A DNA stretch of 39,586 nt from JBNAVY01 sp049700195 (GCA_049700195.1 JBNAVY010000020.1:1-39586), one strand, 5' to 3'. Positions 10,040 through 18,621 are shown, counted from the first letter of the stretch. The notes: generated by a model from the letters alone, not told the origin. Translations and numbers: made by a program.

Positions 10040-10477
10040 TCATTCTCCTAAAATTTCTACTTTTCTTACACCATTTTGATTAGATATTTTATCTAAAAAG
10101 GTTTCTAACCCCATTTCCATATATTGTGTATCAATAGACAAGGTTACACTTGCAACACCCATTGAAGGCATACTTTGATTTATAGTTATAACATTTCCTC
10201 TTGAAGCTGCAACAACATCTAAAATAGAAGACAGCACTCCTGGTATATGTTCTAAAACCATAGACAGTGTTATTATTTTCCCTTTACTGAATTTAGAAAA
10301 AGGGAAAACATAATCTCTGTATTTATAAAATGCACTTCTTGAAATACCAGCTTTTTTTACAGCTTCGTTTATAGTTTTTGCAGCTCCAGTTTCAATCATT
10401 TGTTTTACCTGTAAGGTCTTTTTTAAAGAATCTGATAATATTTCTTCTCTTATTATATATAGCCTGTCTTCTCCCAT
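10040..10477 (-). CDS. pheB: ACT domain-containing protein, PheB/UPF0735 family
   Basis: 145 residues from ATG 10477, which has AGAGGTG upstream; a longer frame to 10558 exists but crosses the promoter. The N-terminal part (about 1-70) looks like a helix-turn-helix (AVKKAGISRSAFYKYRD) and the C-terminal part (about 70-145) is an ACT domain (VLEHIPGVLSSILDVVAASRG). The Bacillus relative is named PheB, but its role is not well established. First in the hom-thrC-thrB operon with 12 bases to hom, which suggests an amino-acid-sensing regulatory role in threonine synthesis here. That role is inference. Confidence 0.9.
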   Translation of the reverse strand: MGEDRLYIIREEILSDSLKKTLQVKQMIETGAAKTINEAVKKAGISRSAFYKYRDYVFPFSKFSKGKIITLSMVLEHIPGVLSSILDVVAASRGNVITINQSMPSMGVASVTLSIDTQYMEMGLETFLDKISNQNGVRKVEILGE

Positions 10478-10529
10478 AATTACACCTCTTTGTTTTTTTG
10501 TTGTGTACATTATTCCATTTATAAAAAAC

Positions 10530-10558
10530 ATTTTATCACAGTAAAACATAAAAATCAA
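10530..10558 (-). promoter_or_regulatory. Sigma-A promoter of the pheB-hom-thrC-thrB operon
   Basis: Minus strand: TTGATT (10553-10558), 17-base spacer, TAAAAT (10530-10535). The predicted leader is only about 45 bases, too short for a T-box or other large riboswitch. The position inside the longer possible pheB frame supports ATG 10477 as the start. Confidence 0.7.
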
Positions 10559-11013
10559 TACAAGTTTACGTTTACTAAAATAATTTTTTTATAATTAATA
10601 TTCATTTTTTATAATATTCAGAAATATGCAATATTTTTACATATTTTGTTTAACAATTAAAAATTAAGTAGATATACGATTCAAAACTATTGTAAATATA
10701 TTTTTATTATTTAGTAGATTTTTATTTTTTTGTATTGTAAATGTATATAAATTATTTTATGTGTAATTTTGTCAATTCCAAACTTGCAAATTTTTTTGTA
10801 TATAAGCAGGATTTTTTTAAAAAATAGCGAATATATTATTTATAGAATTATTTATTATTTAATTCTATAACTTTATGCATTTTTTAATTTAACTAATTTA
10901 TTTTTTGCATTAATTTTTATTATCAGTTTTTTATTATTATTAAAGGAGGTGTAGTATATTAGATTTTTATAAAATTTTGTAATTAAATAAACATTTTTTA
11001 AGGGGGAAAAATT
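10559..11013. other. AT-rich divergent intergenic region upstream of the APC permease
   Basis: No gene is supported. The region is nearly homopolymeric A/T in places. It contains a 9-bp inverted repeat (10841-10849 with 10861-10869) and an exact ribosome-binding sequence, AAAGGAGGT (10942-10950), which is not followed by an ATG, GTG or TTG at working distance. The permease has its own site, AAGGGGG, at about 11000-11006. I could not assign a promoter with confidence. Confidence 0.4.
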
Positions 11014-12420
11014 ATGGATTTATTTAGAAAAAAGACACTGGATATGATTATGGAAGATACTAGTGCAGAAGAATTTAAACTGAAGAAAACTTTAGGAGCT
11101 ATTGACTTAGTTGCATTAGGTATAGGTGCAATAATAGGTACTGGTATATTTGTTATAACTGGTGTTGCTGCAGCTGAAAAGGCAGGTCCTGCTCTTATTT
11201 TATCCTTTATTCTTGCTGCTTTAGCCTGCGGTTTTGCAGCAATATCTTATGCAGAGTTTGCATCAATATTTCCTATCGCGGGTTCTACTTATAGCTACAG
11301 CTATGTTGCACTTGGAGAATTTATAGCATGGATAATTGGATGGGATTTAATTCTTGAATATGTTTTTGCTCTACCGGCAATTGCTTTAGGTTGGTCAGGA
11401 TATTTTACAAATCTTTTAGCAAGTGTTGGCATCAACATACCTGCATGGGCTGCAAACTCAGCTTGGCAAGCACCCGGAGGTGCAATAAATTTACCGGCAA
11501 TTGGTATACTTCTTTTAATAGCAGTAGTTAACTACATTGGTGTTAAAGAAAGCGCAACAGTAAATAACATTGGTGTTGCTTTTAAAGTTTCTGTTGTAAT
11601 TTTCTTTATTTTAGTTGCTGTATGGAAAGTTCAGCCAACTAATTGGGTGCCATTCTTTCCTTATGGTTGGGCTGGTGTATTCCATGGTGCCGCAATTATT
11701 TTCTTTGCTTATATAGGATTTGATGCTGTTTCAACAGCTGCAGAAGAAACAAAAAATCCCGGAAGAGATGTTCCTATTGGTATTTTGGGTTCCCTTGGTA
11801 TTAGTACATTACTCTATATTTTAACAGTTGCAGTTTTAACAGGAGTAGTTTCTTATACTCAGTTAAATGACCCAGCTCCTGTTGCTAAAGCTTTATCTTT
11901 AATAGGATTAAACTGGGCAAGAGGTTTAGTATCTTTAGGTGCTATTGTTGGTATAACAACTGTATTACTTGTTATGTTCTACGGCTCTACAAGAATAATA
12001 TTTGCTATGTCCCGTGACGGACTGCTGCCGGCTACTTTTGCTAAAGTTCATAAAAAATTCAGAACACCTACTCTTTCTATATATTTAATAGCAATAGCAA
12101 CTACTTTAGTTGCAGGATTTTTCCCAATTGGCGTAATTGCTGAACTTGTCAATATCGGAACTATGCTTGCATTTCTTCTCATATCTATTGCTGTTATTGT
12201 TTTAAGAAAAACACAGCCAGATCTGCCAAGAAAGTTTAGAGCTCCTGGTGTTCCTTGGACGCCAATTTTAGCAATTTTATTTGTACTTTCTTTGATGGTA
12301 TCACTTCCTTGGGAAACATGGGTACGACTGATTGTTTGGTTTATAATAGGATTATTTATATATTTACTATATGGAAGGCATCACAGCAGACTCGCAAATG
12401 GCGGACGCGCAGCAAAATAA
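11014..12420 (+). CDS. Amino acid permease, APC superfamily (YfnA / cationic amino acid transporter type)
   Basis: 468 residues with about 12 hydrophobic transmembrane segments after a short hydrophilic N-terminus. The APC signature GIGAIIGTGIFVITGV (residues about 36-51) forms the unwound substrate-binding part of helix 1, and FFAYIGFDAVSTAAEETKNP (about 228-247) is the conserved helix 6 region. By family it imports amino acids by proton symport; the exact substrate cannot be read. ATG 11014 has AAGGGGG eight bases upstream. It is the only plus-strand gene between 1 and 19.8 kb and shares a terminator with convergent walJ. Its location next to the threonine operon is suggestive only. Confidence 0.93.
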   Translation: MDLFRKKTLDMIMEDTSAEEFKLKKTLGAIDLVALGIGAIIGTGIFVITGVAAAEKAGPALILSFILAALACGFAAISYAEFASIFPIAGSTYSYSYVALGEFIAWIIGWDLILEYVFALPAIALGWSGYFTNLLASVGINIPAWAANSAWQAPGGAINLPAIGILLLIAVVNYIGVKESATVNNIGVAFKVSVVIFFILVAVWKVQPTNWVPFFPYGWAGVFHGAAIIFFAYIGFDAVSTAAEETKNPGRDVPIGILGSLGISTLLYILTVAVLTGVVSYTQLNDPAPVAKALSLIGLNWARGLVSLGAIVGITTVLLVMFYGSTRIIFAMSRDGLLPATFAKVHKKFRTPTLSIYLIAIATTLVAGFFPIGVIAELVNIGTMLAFLLISIAVIVLRKTQPDLPRKFRAPGVPWTPILAILFVLSLMVSLPWETWVRLIVWFIIGLFIYLLYGRHHSRLANGGRAAK

Positions 12421-12425
12421 ATATT

Positions 12426-12468
12426 AGATATAAAAACAGGATTCTTTTTGAATCCTGTTTTTATATCT
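12426..12468. terminator. Bidirectional terminator between the APC permease and walJ
   Basis: Perfect 19-base arms (12426-12444 and 12450-12468) around a TTTTT loop. The GC core CAGGATTC/GAATCCTG is bordered by A and T runs on both sides, so it can stop transcription from either direction. The walJ stop (12461-12463) is inside its upstream arm. Confidence 0.9.
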
Positions 12469-13240
12469 GTATTAATTCACTTTCTCTATCCCTTAAAGCC
12501 ATTCTTATATCAAATTTCTTGCCAGACTTTTTTAAAATATCTGTTATTGTTTTATATGCTAATTCTGGTTTGTTGTTGTTAAGACTTAAATGCCCTAAAA
12601 AAGCCATACCAATAGAATTTATATCAAAAAGTTTAACTAAAGCATCACCCGCCGCCTCATTTGACAAGTGTCCATAATCTGACAATATGCGCTTTTTTAA
12701 TGACAATGGATATGAACCACTCATTAACATCTGGACATCATGATTTGCTTCCAGAAGTAATATATCAGAACCTATTATATAATTTGCTACTCCTTTTGTC
12801 ATATAACCTAAATCTGTAGCAATAGAAAATTTCTTATCGCCGCATTTAAGAGAAAAACCAACAGGATCTGCAGCATCATGAGGTTTTTTAAAAGGCATAA
12901 TTTTAATTTCACCAATATTAAATTCTTCACCTGTTATAAAAAATTCTTTGTTTTTTTCAGAAATTTTTTTTATATCATTTTCCATGGCGTCCCATGTAAG
13001 TTCATTTGCATATATTGGAATATTATATCTTCGAGATAGTATTCCAGCTCCTATGATATGATCTTTATGTTCATGAGTTATTAGTATTGCGGATAAAGAA
13101 GATGGATCAACATTTATATTCATAAGTGCTTTTTCTATTGTTTTACCGCTTAATCCGGCATCAATTAATATATGTACATCTTTATAACCTATATATATTG
13201 CATTGCCGCTACTTCCTGACCTTAAAGAGCAGAATCTCAT
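12461..13240 (-). CDS. walJ: MBL-fold metallohydrolase, WalJ/YycJ family
   Basis: 259 residues. The N-terminus RFCSLRSGSSGNAIYI and the metal-binding THEHKDH motif (His56, His58, Asp60, His61) identify the YycJ group of metallo-beta-lactamase-fold exonuclease-like proteins, linked in Firmicutes to cell division/wall and replication coordination. In Bacillus it is the fifth gene of the walRK operon. Here it is about 15 kb from walI, downstream of the suf operon. The translational start is unusual: AGGAGG is 26 bases from ATG 13240 with a small hairpin between them (separate entry). A TATAAT lies upstream on the minus strand without a clear -35. The stop codon lies within the shared terminator. 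Confidence 0.93.
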   Translation of the reverse strand: MRFCSLRSGSSGNAIYIGYKDVHILIDAGLSGKTIEKALMNINVDPSSLSAILITHEHKDHIIGAGILSRRYNIPIYANELTWDAMENDIKKISEKNKEFFITGEEFNIGEIKIMPFKKPHDAADPVGFSLKCGDKKFSIATDLGYMTKGVANYIIGSDILLLEANHDVQMLMSGSYPLSLKKRILSDYGHLSNEAAGDALVKLFDINSIGMAFLGHLSLNNNKPELAYKTITDILKKSGKKFDIRMALRDRESELIQI

Positions 13241-13272
13241 GTTTATATCCCTAAAATAAAAAGGGACCTCCT
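13241..13272 (-). promoter_or_regulatory. Structured ribosome-binding region of walJ (hairpin between SD and ATG)
   Basis: Read on the minus strand: AGGAGG (13267-13272), TCCCT (13262-13266), a 9-base A/T loop (13253-13261), AGGGA (13248-13252), seven bases, ATG (13240). The 5-bp stem removes 19 bases and leaves the Shine-Dalgarno seven bases from the ATG, the optimal spacing. No other in-frame start suits the SD, and the WalJ N-terminus is conserved, so the ATG is secure. Confidence 0.6.
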
Positions 13273-13343
13273 CTCTAAATGCTTTTCATTTTGATTATAA
13301 CATTTTTTATAATACATATAAATAAAAATAATATCTTTAAAAA

Positions 13344-13461
13344 TTATACACAGTAAAATTGTGTGCAAGTTTTTCATAACCTTCTAAAACATTAAAAATA
13401 AGCCAAATGGTTTTTGCACAAATTTATCAACATATCCACATGGCTTTGTGGATATGTTGAT
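13344..13461. repeat. Stem-loop and cluster of DnaA-box-like 9-mers between sufU and walJ
   Basis: One exact TTATNCACA (TTATACACA, 13344-13352) and four one-mismatch versions (13412-13420, 13424-13432, 13432-13440, and 13447-13455 on the other strand) fall within 112 bases. The last two sit in the arms of a perfect 15-bp inverted repeat (13426-13440 with 13447-13461, 6-base loop). The hairpin follows sufU but lacks a T-run, so it would be a poor terminator. DnaA binding is inference. Confidence 0.4.
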
Positions 13462-13474
13462 CAGTGTAGAGTTT

Positions 13475-13891
13475 TTATGATATAATATCTTTTAGAGTTT
13501 TCCATGATAAAAGTGCACACTTTACCCTCGCAGGAAAATCTGATACACCCTTTAGAACTTGTGCATCTTCTAAATCATCTAAATTTACATCTTTTTTGTG
13601 TATCATATCTATAAATTCCTGTGTAAGTACTAAAGCTTGTTCTTTTGTTTTGCCTTTTATTAAGTCAATCATCATAGAAGTAGAAGCCTGACTTATAGCA
13701 CAACCTTGACCCGTAAAAGAAGCATCTTCAATAATATCTCCATTTATTTTTAAATACAGAATTATATCATCACCGCAAAGAGGGTTTAATCCTCTTTCTT
13801 TATGAGTAGCATCTTTTAGTTCCTTTCTGTTTGGAGAGTTTTCATAATGTTCCATTATTACTTCTGAATAAAGTTGATTTAAATCACTCAT
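13475..13891 (-). CDS. sufU: Fe-S cluster assembly protein SufU (zinc sulfurtransferase / scaffold)
   Basis: 138 residues of the IscU/SufU fold. The conserved ligands are Cys39-Gly-Asp41, Cys64 in GQGCAIS and Cys125 in RVKCALLSW, the set that binds zinc in Bacillus SufU and accepts persulfide sulfur from SufS. ATG 13891 overlaps the sufS stop as ATGA, the usual coupling of this pair. It is the last gene of sufCBDSU. A stem-loop without a U-tract follows (13426-13461). Confidence 0.95.
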   Translation of the reverse strand: MSDLNQLYSEVIMEHYENSPNRKELKDATHKERGLNPLCGDDIILYLKINGDIIEDASFTGQGCAISQASTSMMIDLIKGKTKEQALVLTQEFIDMIHKKDVNLDDLEDAQVLKGVSDFPARVKCALLSWKTLKDIIS

Positions 13892-15111
13892 TTAAACCAC
13901 TTCCTAACTTTTTTTAGTCCATCTATTAAAGTATCAATATCATTAAAATCATTATAAATATAAAAGCTTGCTCTTACCGTAGCCGGAACCTCAAGATATC
14001 TCATAAGAGGTTGACAACAGTGATGGCCACTTCTTACAGCAACTCCTTCATCATCTAAAATTGTAGCAACATCATGAGGATGAACTCCTTCTACATTAAA
14101 AGAAATTATTCCTCCTCTTTCTTTAGATTCAAAAGGTCCGTATAATTTTATAAAATCTAGTTGATTCATTTTTTCTAAACCATAATTTAAAAGTTCTTCC
14201 TCATGTTTGAATACATTTTGTATTCCAACTGAATCTAAATATTCTATTGCCTCAATTAAACCATAAGCGCCTTCTACATTAGGAGTTCCAGCTTCAAACT
14301 TTAAAGGAGGAGGGGCAAAAGTTGAATAACTTTCATATACTTCATCAATCATTTCTCCTCCTCTTAAAAAAGGAGGTATTTCATCAATAAGATCTTCTTT
14401 TATATACAATACTCCAATACCCATAGGTCCTAACATCTTATGTCCGGAAAAAGCAAAAAAATCACAATTGGTTCTGCTTATATCAAAACTCATGTGAGGT
14501 ATGCTTTGAGCTCCATCAATTAAAACCTTTGCTCCATAGCTATGAGAAATCTGAGTTATTTCATCAACAGGATTTATTATTCCTAATACATTAGACATAT
14601 GCTGTATTGCAACAAGCTTAACCTTTTTGCTTATTTTTTCTTTAAAATCTTTCATAGAAAGTCTGTAGTCTTCATCAAGATAAACATATTTTAATTTGGC
14701 ACCCTTAATATCCGCAACCATCTGCCATGGAAGAATATTGCTATGGTGTTCAGCAACTGTTAAAAGTATTTCGTCATCTTTATTTATATATTTCATAGCC
14801 CATGTGTATGCTATAAGGTTTATTGACTCGGTAGTATTTCTTGTAAAAATTATAGAGTCTGAACTTTTTGCATTTATAAATTTTCTTACTCTTTCTCTTG
14901 CTTTTTCATAAGCATCAGTTGCAAGCACGCTCAAAAAATGAGGACTTCTATAGACATTTGCATTCATATTTTTATAATATTTGTCTATAGCCTCTATTAC
15001 TTGTGAAGGTTTTTGTGTAGTAGCTGCATTGTCAAGGTATACAAGTCTTTTATTATGAGGTAATACATTTAATACAGGAAAGTCTTTTTTTATCTCCTCT
15101 ATATTTTTCAC
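13888..15111 (-). CDS. sufS: Cysteine desulfurase SufS
   Basis: 407 residues, a fold-type I PLP enzyme releasing sulfur from cysteine as an enzyme persulfide. The PLP lysine is Lys225 in FSGHKMLGPMG, and the active cysteine is Cys365 in RSGHHCCQP; a second cysteine directly follows it. Family members usually have GHHCAQP, so the Cys-Cys is slightly unusual. GTG start at 15111 has GGAGGA seven bases upstream and overlaps the sufD stop as GTGA. Downstream sufU overlaps by four bases. Confidence 0.96.
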   Translation of the reverse strand: MKNIEEIKKDFPVLNVLPHNKRLVYLDNAATTQKPSQVIEAIDKYYKNMNANVYRSPHFLSVLATDAYEKARERVRKFINAKSSDSIIFTRNTTESINLIAYTWAMKYINKDDEILLTVAEHHSNILPWQMVADIKGAKLKYVYLDEDYRLSMKDFKEKISKKVKLVAIQHMSNVLGIINPVDEITQISHSYGAKVLIDGAQSIPHMSFDISRTNCDFFAFSGHKMLGPMGIGVLYIKEDLIDEIPPFLRGGEMIDEVYESYSTFAPPPLKFEAGTPNVEGAYGLIEAIEYLDSVGIQNVFKHEEELLNYGLEKMNQLDFIKLYGPFESKERGGIISFNVEGVHPHDVATILDDEGVAVRSGHHCCQPLMRYLEVPATVRASFYIYNDFNDIDTLIDGLKKVRKWFK

Positions 15112-16274
15112 TTTAAAATCCTCCTACCTATATGACTTTTTATTATAATTTCTCTTATTGGGTCATATGGAATTAAATCTATAACAGGATTTAAAATTGC
15201 CTGAACCATAAGAAGTTTAGCTTCTTCCATACTAAAACCTCTGCTCATTATATAATATAGTTTATTCTGGTCAATCTGCCCTGCACTTGCAGAATGATTT
15301 GCAACTACATCATCTTCTTTACAGAATAGTGCAGGAATAGAATCAGACTTTACTGTTTTATCAAGTAAAAGAACGGTTTCGCTTTCATCAGCCTTTGCCT
15401 TTTTTGCACCTTTTTTTATATCAATGTCACCTCTAAAAACTGCCTTTGAAGTACCTTTCAAAGCACCTTTTAAATCAACACTGCTTACAGTTCTTGGAGC
15501 ATAATGAAAAACTTTATATGACATATCATATTTTTGACTATCCACACCTAAAAAAATTGATTTAGATGTAAAAGATCCTCCTGTTTCCTCAAGATAAGAT
15601 GTTACATCAAATATACTGCTTTTAGCACCTATAACAATATTTGACCAATTAACAGCAGCATCTTTACCCGAAAAAACTATATTATTGTCAAAATCCTGAA
15701 ATTCATCTCCAAATCTCTGTATTTTTACAATGTTAACTGTAGCTCCTTCTTTTGCTATAACAGCTGTTATTCCATTATGAAATCCATTATTGCCTGAATT
15801 GTAATCAAAAATAATTGTAATTTTTGAATAAGGTTCTGCTTCAATTATGTTATAATCAATTATATTATTGTTTTTTTCATCAGCCATATAATCTATAACT
15901 ACTGGTTTTTCAGTAATTTTATCTTTTTGTGCATTAATATAAAATCCACAATTGAAAAATGCTTTTACCATATCTACAAATTTCTCATCAACACCAAAAG
16001 GTCTATCTGTTAAATCTAATACAGATTTTTTTACATTTATTAATTCCTTTGTAATTTCATCTATTTTAAAAGTTTCTTTTTGAGCATTCTTCAATGATGC
16101 TGAATTATATTCTTTATAGCCGTTAAATTTTATATCATCAATTTTGGTTCTTTTCCACTTTGGAAAATCTTTTTTAGCAAAATCGCTGAAATATTTTTCC
16201 CTGTAACCTTTAAATTCAATTGGAACTTCTTTAAAAGAATAGCTATCTCTATGATTTTTTATAATTTCTGACAT
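15108..16274 (-). CDS. sufD: Fe-S cluster assembly protein SufD
   Basis: 388 residues, the SufB paralogue that completes the SufBC2D scaffold complex. The C-terminal beta-helix region with HYAPRTVSSVDLKGAL and the helical tail SRGFSMEEAKLLMVQAIL are typical of the SufB/SufD family. A conserved SHASAG-like segment appears as NHSASAGQID. ATG 16274 has GAGTGAGG just upstream. It sits ten bases after sufB and overlaps sufS by four bases. Confidence 0.94.
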   Translation of the reverse strand: MSEIIKNHRDSYSFKEVPIEFKGYREKYFSDFAKKDFPKWKRTKIDDIKFNGYKEYNSASLKNAQKETFKIDEITKELINVKKSVLDLTDRPFGVDEKFVDMVKAFFNCGFYINAQKDKITEKPVVIDYMADEKNNNIIDYNIIEAEPYSKITIIFDYNSGNNGFHNGITAVIAKEGATVNIVKIQRFGDEFQDFDNNIVFSGKDAAVNWSNIVIGAKSSIFDVTSYLEETGGSFTSKSIFLGVDSQKYDMSYKVFHYAPRTVSSVDLKGALKGTSKAVFRGDIDIKKGAKKAKADESETVLLLDKTVKSDSIPALFCKEDDVVANHSASAGQIDQNKLYYIMSRGFSMEEAKLLMVQAILNPVIDLIPYDPIREIIIKSHIGRRILK

Positions 16275-16284
16275 ATCCTCACTC

Positions 16285-17688
16285 CTATCCTATGGTACCT
16301 TCAAGTTCCATTTTTATCAGCCTGTTCATTTCTACTGCATACTCTAAAGGCAGGGATTTTGCAACAGGTTCTACAAAACCTCTCACAATCATCGCTTTAG
16401 CCTCATCTTCATCAATTCCTCTTGTCATAAGATAAAAAATCTGCTCATCACTAATTCTCCCAACTTTAGCCTCATGACCAATATCAACATTGTCGTTTGA
16501 TATCTCTATTACTGGCATTGTGTCAGATGTAGATAAATTATCCATCATAAGGCCCTCACACTGAACGGTTGCTTTTGCTCCTTCAGCATTTGCACCAATC
16601 TTTAAAAGTCCTCTGTAGTTAGAAATTCCTCCATCTTTTGATATGCTTTTTGCTAAAACTTTTGAGGATGTGTTTGGCGCTAGATGTATCATCTTTGAAC
16701 CAGTATCTAAATGCTGTCCTTTAGCTGCAAAAGTAACACCTGTATATTCTGCTTTTGCTCCTTCACCCTTTAAAATAGAAGCAGGGTATAGCATTGTTTT
16801 ATGACTACCAAAAGAGCCGGAAATCCACTCTATTATTCCATCCTTTTCTACTATAGCCCTTTTTGTATTTAGATTATATGTGTTTTTACTCCAATTTTCT
16901 ATTGTTGAATATATAAGCCTTGCCCCTTCATTTACAAATAATTCTACACATCCGGCATGAAGATTTGATACTGAATACTGTGGTGCAGAGCAACCTTCTA
17001 TAAACCTAAGTTCTGCACCTTTTTCAACTATTATAATTGTGTGCTCAAATTGCCCTGTTCCTGGGGCATTCATTCTTAAATATGCCTGAAGAGGAACATC
17101 CACCTTAACACCTTCAGGTACATAGACAAAAGTTCCTCCACTCCATATTGCTCCATGAAGTGCTGCAAACTTATGATCTGTAGGTGGGATATTTCTTTTC
17201 ATGAAATGTTCCTTTACAATATCGGGATACTTCTTTACCGCTGTATCCATATCTTCAAACAAAACTCCTTGTTTTGAAAGGCTTTCTTTTAAGTTATGAT
17301 ACACAACCTCTGAATCATATTGTGCACCAACACCAGCAAGATATTTCTTTTCTGCTTCGGGTACACCAAGCCTTTCAAAGGTATCTCGTATATCTTTCGG
17401 AACATCATCCCACGAATTCTGCAGTTTAGCATCCGGTCTAATATATGCTACAATTGAATTGATATCTAACTTACTTAAATCAACTCCCCATGCAGGAAAA
17501 GGCATTTTTTCATATATTTCAAAAGCTTTTATACGAAAATCCCTCATCCATGAAGGTTCATTTTTTTGTTCAGAAATTTCTAATATAACTTGCAAAGACA
17601 ACCCCTTTTCAGTTTGATACTCATACTTTATATTATCTTTAATATCATATCTGCTAAAATCAATATCGTCTATTATTGTTTTTTTCAC
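16285..17688 (-). CDS. sufB: Fe-S cluster assembly protein SufB
   Basis: 467 residues, full length for SufB, the main scaffold subunit on which clusters form. Recognisable segments are AALHGAIWSGGTFVYVPEGV, VSNLHAGCVELFV, ENWSKNTYNLNTKRA and MTRGIDEDEAKAMIVRGF. GTG start at 17688 follows AGGGGGTG by five bases. The sufC stop is 11 bases upstream. Operon order C-B-D-S-U is the Gram-positive arrangement. Confidence 0.97.
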   Translation of the reverse strand: MKKTIIDDIDFSRYDIKDNIKYEYQTEKGLSLQVILEISEQKNEPSWMRDFRIKAFEIYEKMPFPAWGVDLSKLDINSIVAYIRPDAKLQNSWDDVPKDIRDTFERLGVPEAEKKYLAGVGAQYDSEVVYHNLKESLSKQGVLFEDMDTAVKKYPDIVKEHFMKRNIPPTDHKFAALHGAIWSGGTFVYVPEGVKVDVPLQAYLRMNAPGTGQFEHTIIIVEKGAELRFIEGCSAPQYSVSNLHAGCVELFVNEGARLIYSTIENWSKNTYNLNTKRAIVEKDGIIEWISGSFGSHKTMLYPASILKGEGAKAEYTGVTFAAKGQHLDTGSKMIHLAPNTSSKVLAKSISKDGGISNYRGLLKIGANAEGAKATVQCEGLMMDNLSTSDTMPVIEISNDNVDIGHEAKVGRISDEQIFYLMTRGIDEDEAKAMIVRGFVEPVAKSLPLEYAVEMNRLIKMELEGTIG

Positions 17689-17699
17689 ATTTTCACCCC

Positions 17700-18455
17700 C
17701 TAGACATTAACCGTATCCATCTTTATAAATTCATAACCTTTTTCTTCTAATTCCTTTGCTAAATTTTTATTTCCATTCTTTACAATTTGCCCATCCATTA
17801 AAACAGAAATTACATCTGGCTCAAGATAATCAAGTATTCTGTTGTAATGTGTAACTATAAGTATTGACATTTCAGGTGTTTTTAATTTTTTAACAGTTTC
17901 TGCAACAACTTTTAATGCATCTATATCAAGACCTGAGTCTATTTCATCAAGCATAACAAGTTTGGGATTTAATATGGCCATTTGAAGTATCTCACTTTTC
18001 TTCTTTTCCCCTCCTGAAAAACCTACATTGAGATATCTTGTCCTATATTCTTGTTTCATATCAAGCATATCCATCTTTTCTTTCATTTGTTTTGCAAATT
18101 GGATCATAGATAAATTTTTGCCTGTTATTATGTTTGCAGATGTTCTAATAAAATTATCTACTGTTATCCCTGGTATTTCTTCTGGGGATTGAAAAGATAA
18201 AAACATACCTTTTTTTGCTCTTTCATTTACTTTTATATGGGTAATATCTTCTCCATCAAAGATAATTTCCCCATCTGTAATTTTATATCTGGGATTTCCC
18301 ATTAAAGAATTGCACAATGTGCTCTTGCCACTCCCGTTCGGACCCATTATGGCATGTATTTCGCCCTTATTTATAGTTAAATTAAGTCCTTTTAATATTT
18401 CTCCTTCTTCTATTTCAACATGAAGATTTTTTACTTCTAATAATGGTTTTTTCAT
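17700..18455 (-). CDS. sufC: Fe-S assembly ATPase SufC
   Basis: 251 residues, an ABC-type soluble ATPase that drives conformational change of SufB-SufD. Walker A GPNGSGKST lies near residue 39, the signature is FSGGEKKKSEIL (SufC-specific), Walker B is LVMLDEIDSGLD and the switch His is in IVTHYNR. ATG 18455 has AAAAGGAG upstream. It is the first gene of the operon, preceded by a strong promoter and an imperfect palindrome. Confidence 0.97.
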   Translation of the reverse strand: MKKPLLEVKNLHVEIEEGEILKGLNLTINKGEIHAIMGPNGSGKSTLCNSLMGNPRYKITDGEIIFDGEDITHIKVNERAKKGMFLSFQSPEEIPGITVDNFIRTSANIITGKNLSMIQFAKQMKEKMDMLDMKQEYRTRYLNVGFSGGEKKKSEILQMAILNPKLVMLDEIDSGLDIDALKVVAETVKKLKTPEMSILIVTHYNRILDYLEPDVISVLMDGQIVKNGNKNLAKELEEKGYEFIKMDTVNV

Positions 18456-18473
18456 ATTTACAACTCCTTTTTA

Positions 18474-18496
18474 ATTCCGACTATTTTAATAGGAAT
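18474..18496. promoter_or_regulatory. Candidate Rrf2/IscR-type operator in the suf leader
   Basis: 23-bp imperfect palindrome with ATTCC/GGAAT ends and GACTATTTTAATA inside. The left half matches the IscR type 1 half-site (YYGACT followed by an A/T-rich centre); the right half is degenerate. It lies about 8-30 bases after the predicted transcription start, a roadblock position. No Rrf2 gene is in the window, so the regulator is inferred. Confidence 0.45.
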
Positions 18497-18510
18497 ACTT
18501 TACTGATATT

Positions 18511-18540
18511 ATTATACACCAGTATCACAAATAAAATCAA
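18511..18540 (-). promoter_or_regulatory. Sigma-A promoter of sufCBDSU
   Basis: Minus strand: TTGATT (18535-18540), 18-base spacer, TATAAT (18511-18516). The start of transcription would be near 18504, giving a leader of about 50 bases that contains the candidate operator. Confidence 0.75.
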
Positions 18541-18621
18541 CAAAAAAAGTTATAAAATTAACAATTATTTTTTCTTAATAAACATATGTCAATAATTTTT
18601 AAAAATATTTATATAAATAAA

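Noticed and set aside
10951..10985. Leader peptide after the orphan ribosome site
   Set aside because: Only frames starting with ATA or ATT exist, 4-8 codons long; not enough to call a gene.
13240..13475. Chromosomal replication origin
   Set aside because: DnaA-box-like 9-mers cluster here, but dnaA, dnaN and other origin genes are absent and most boxes have a mismatch.
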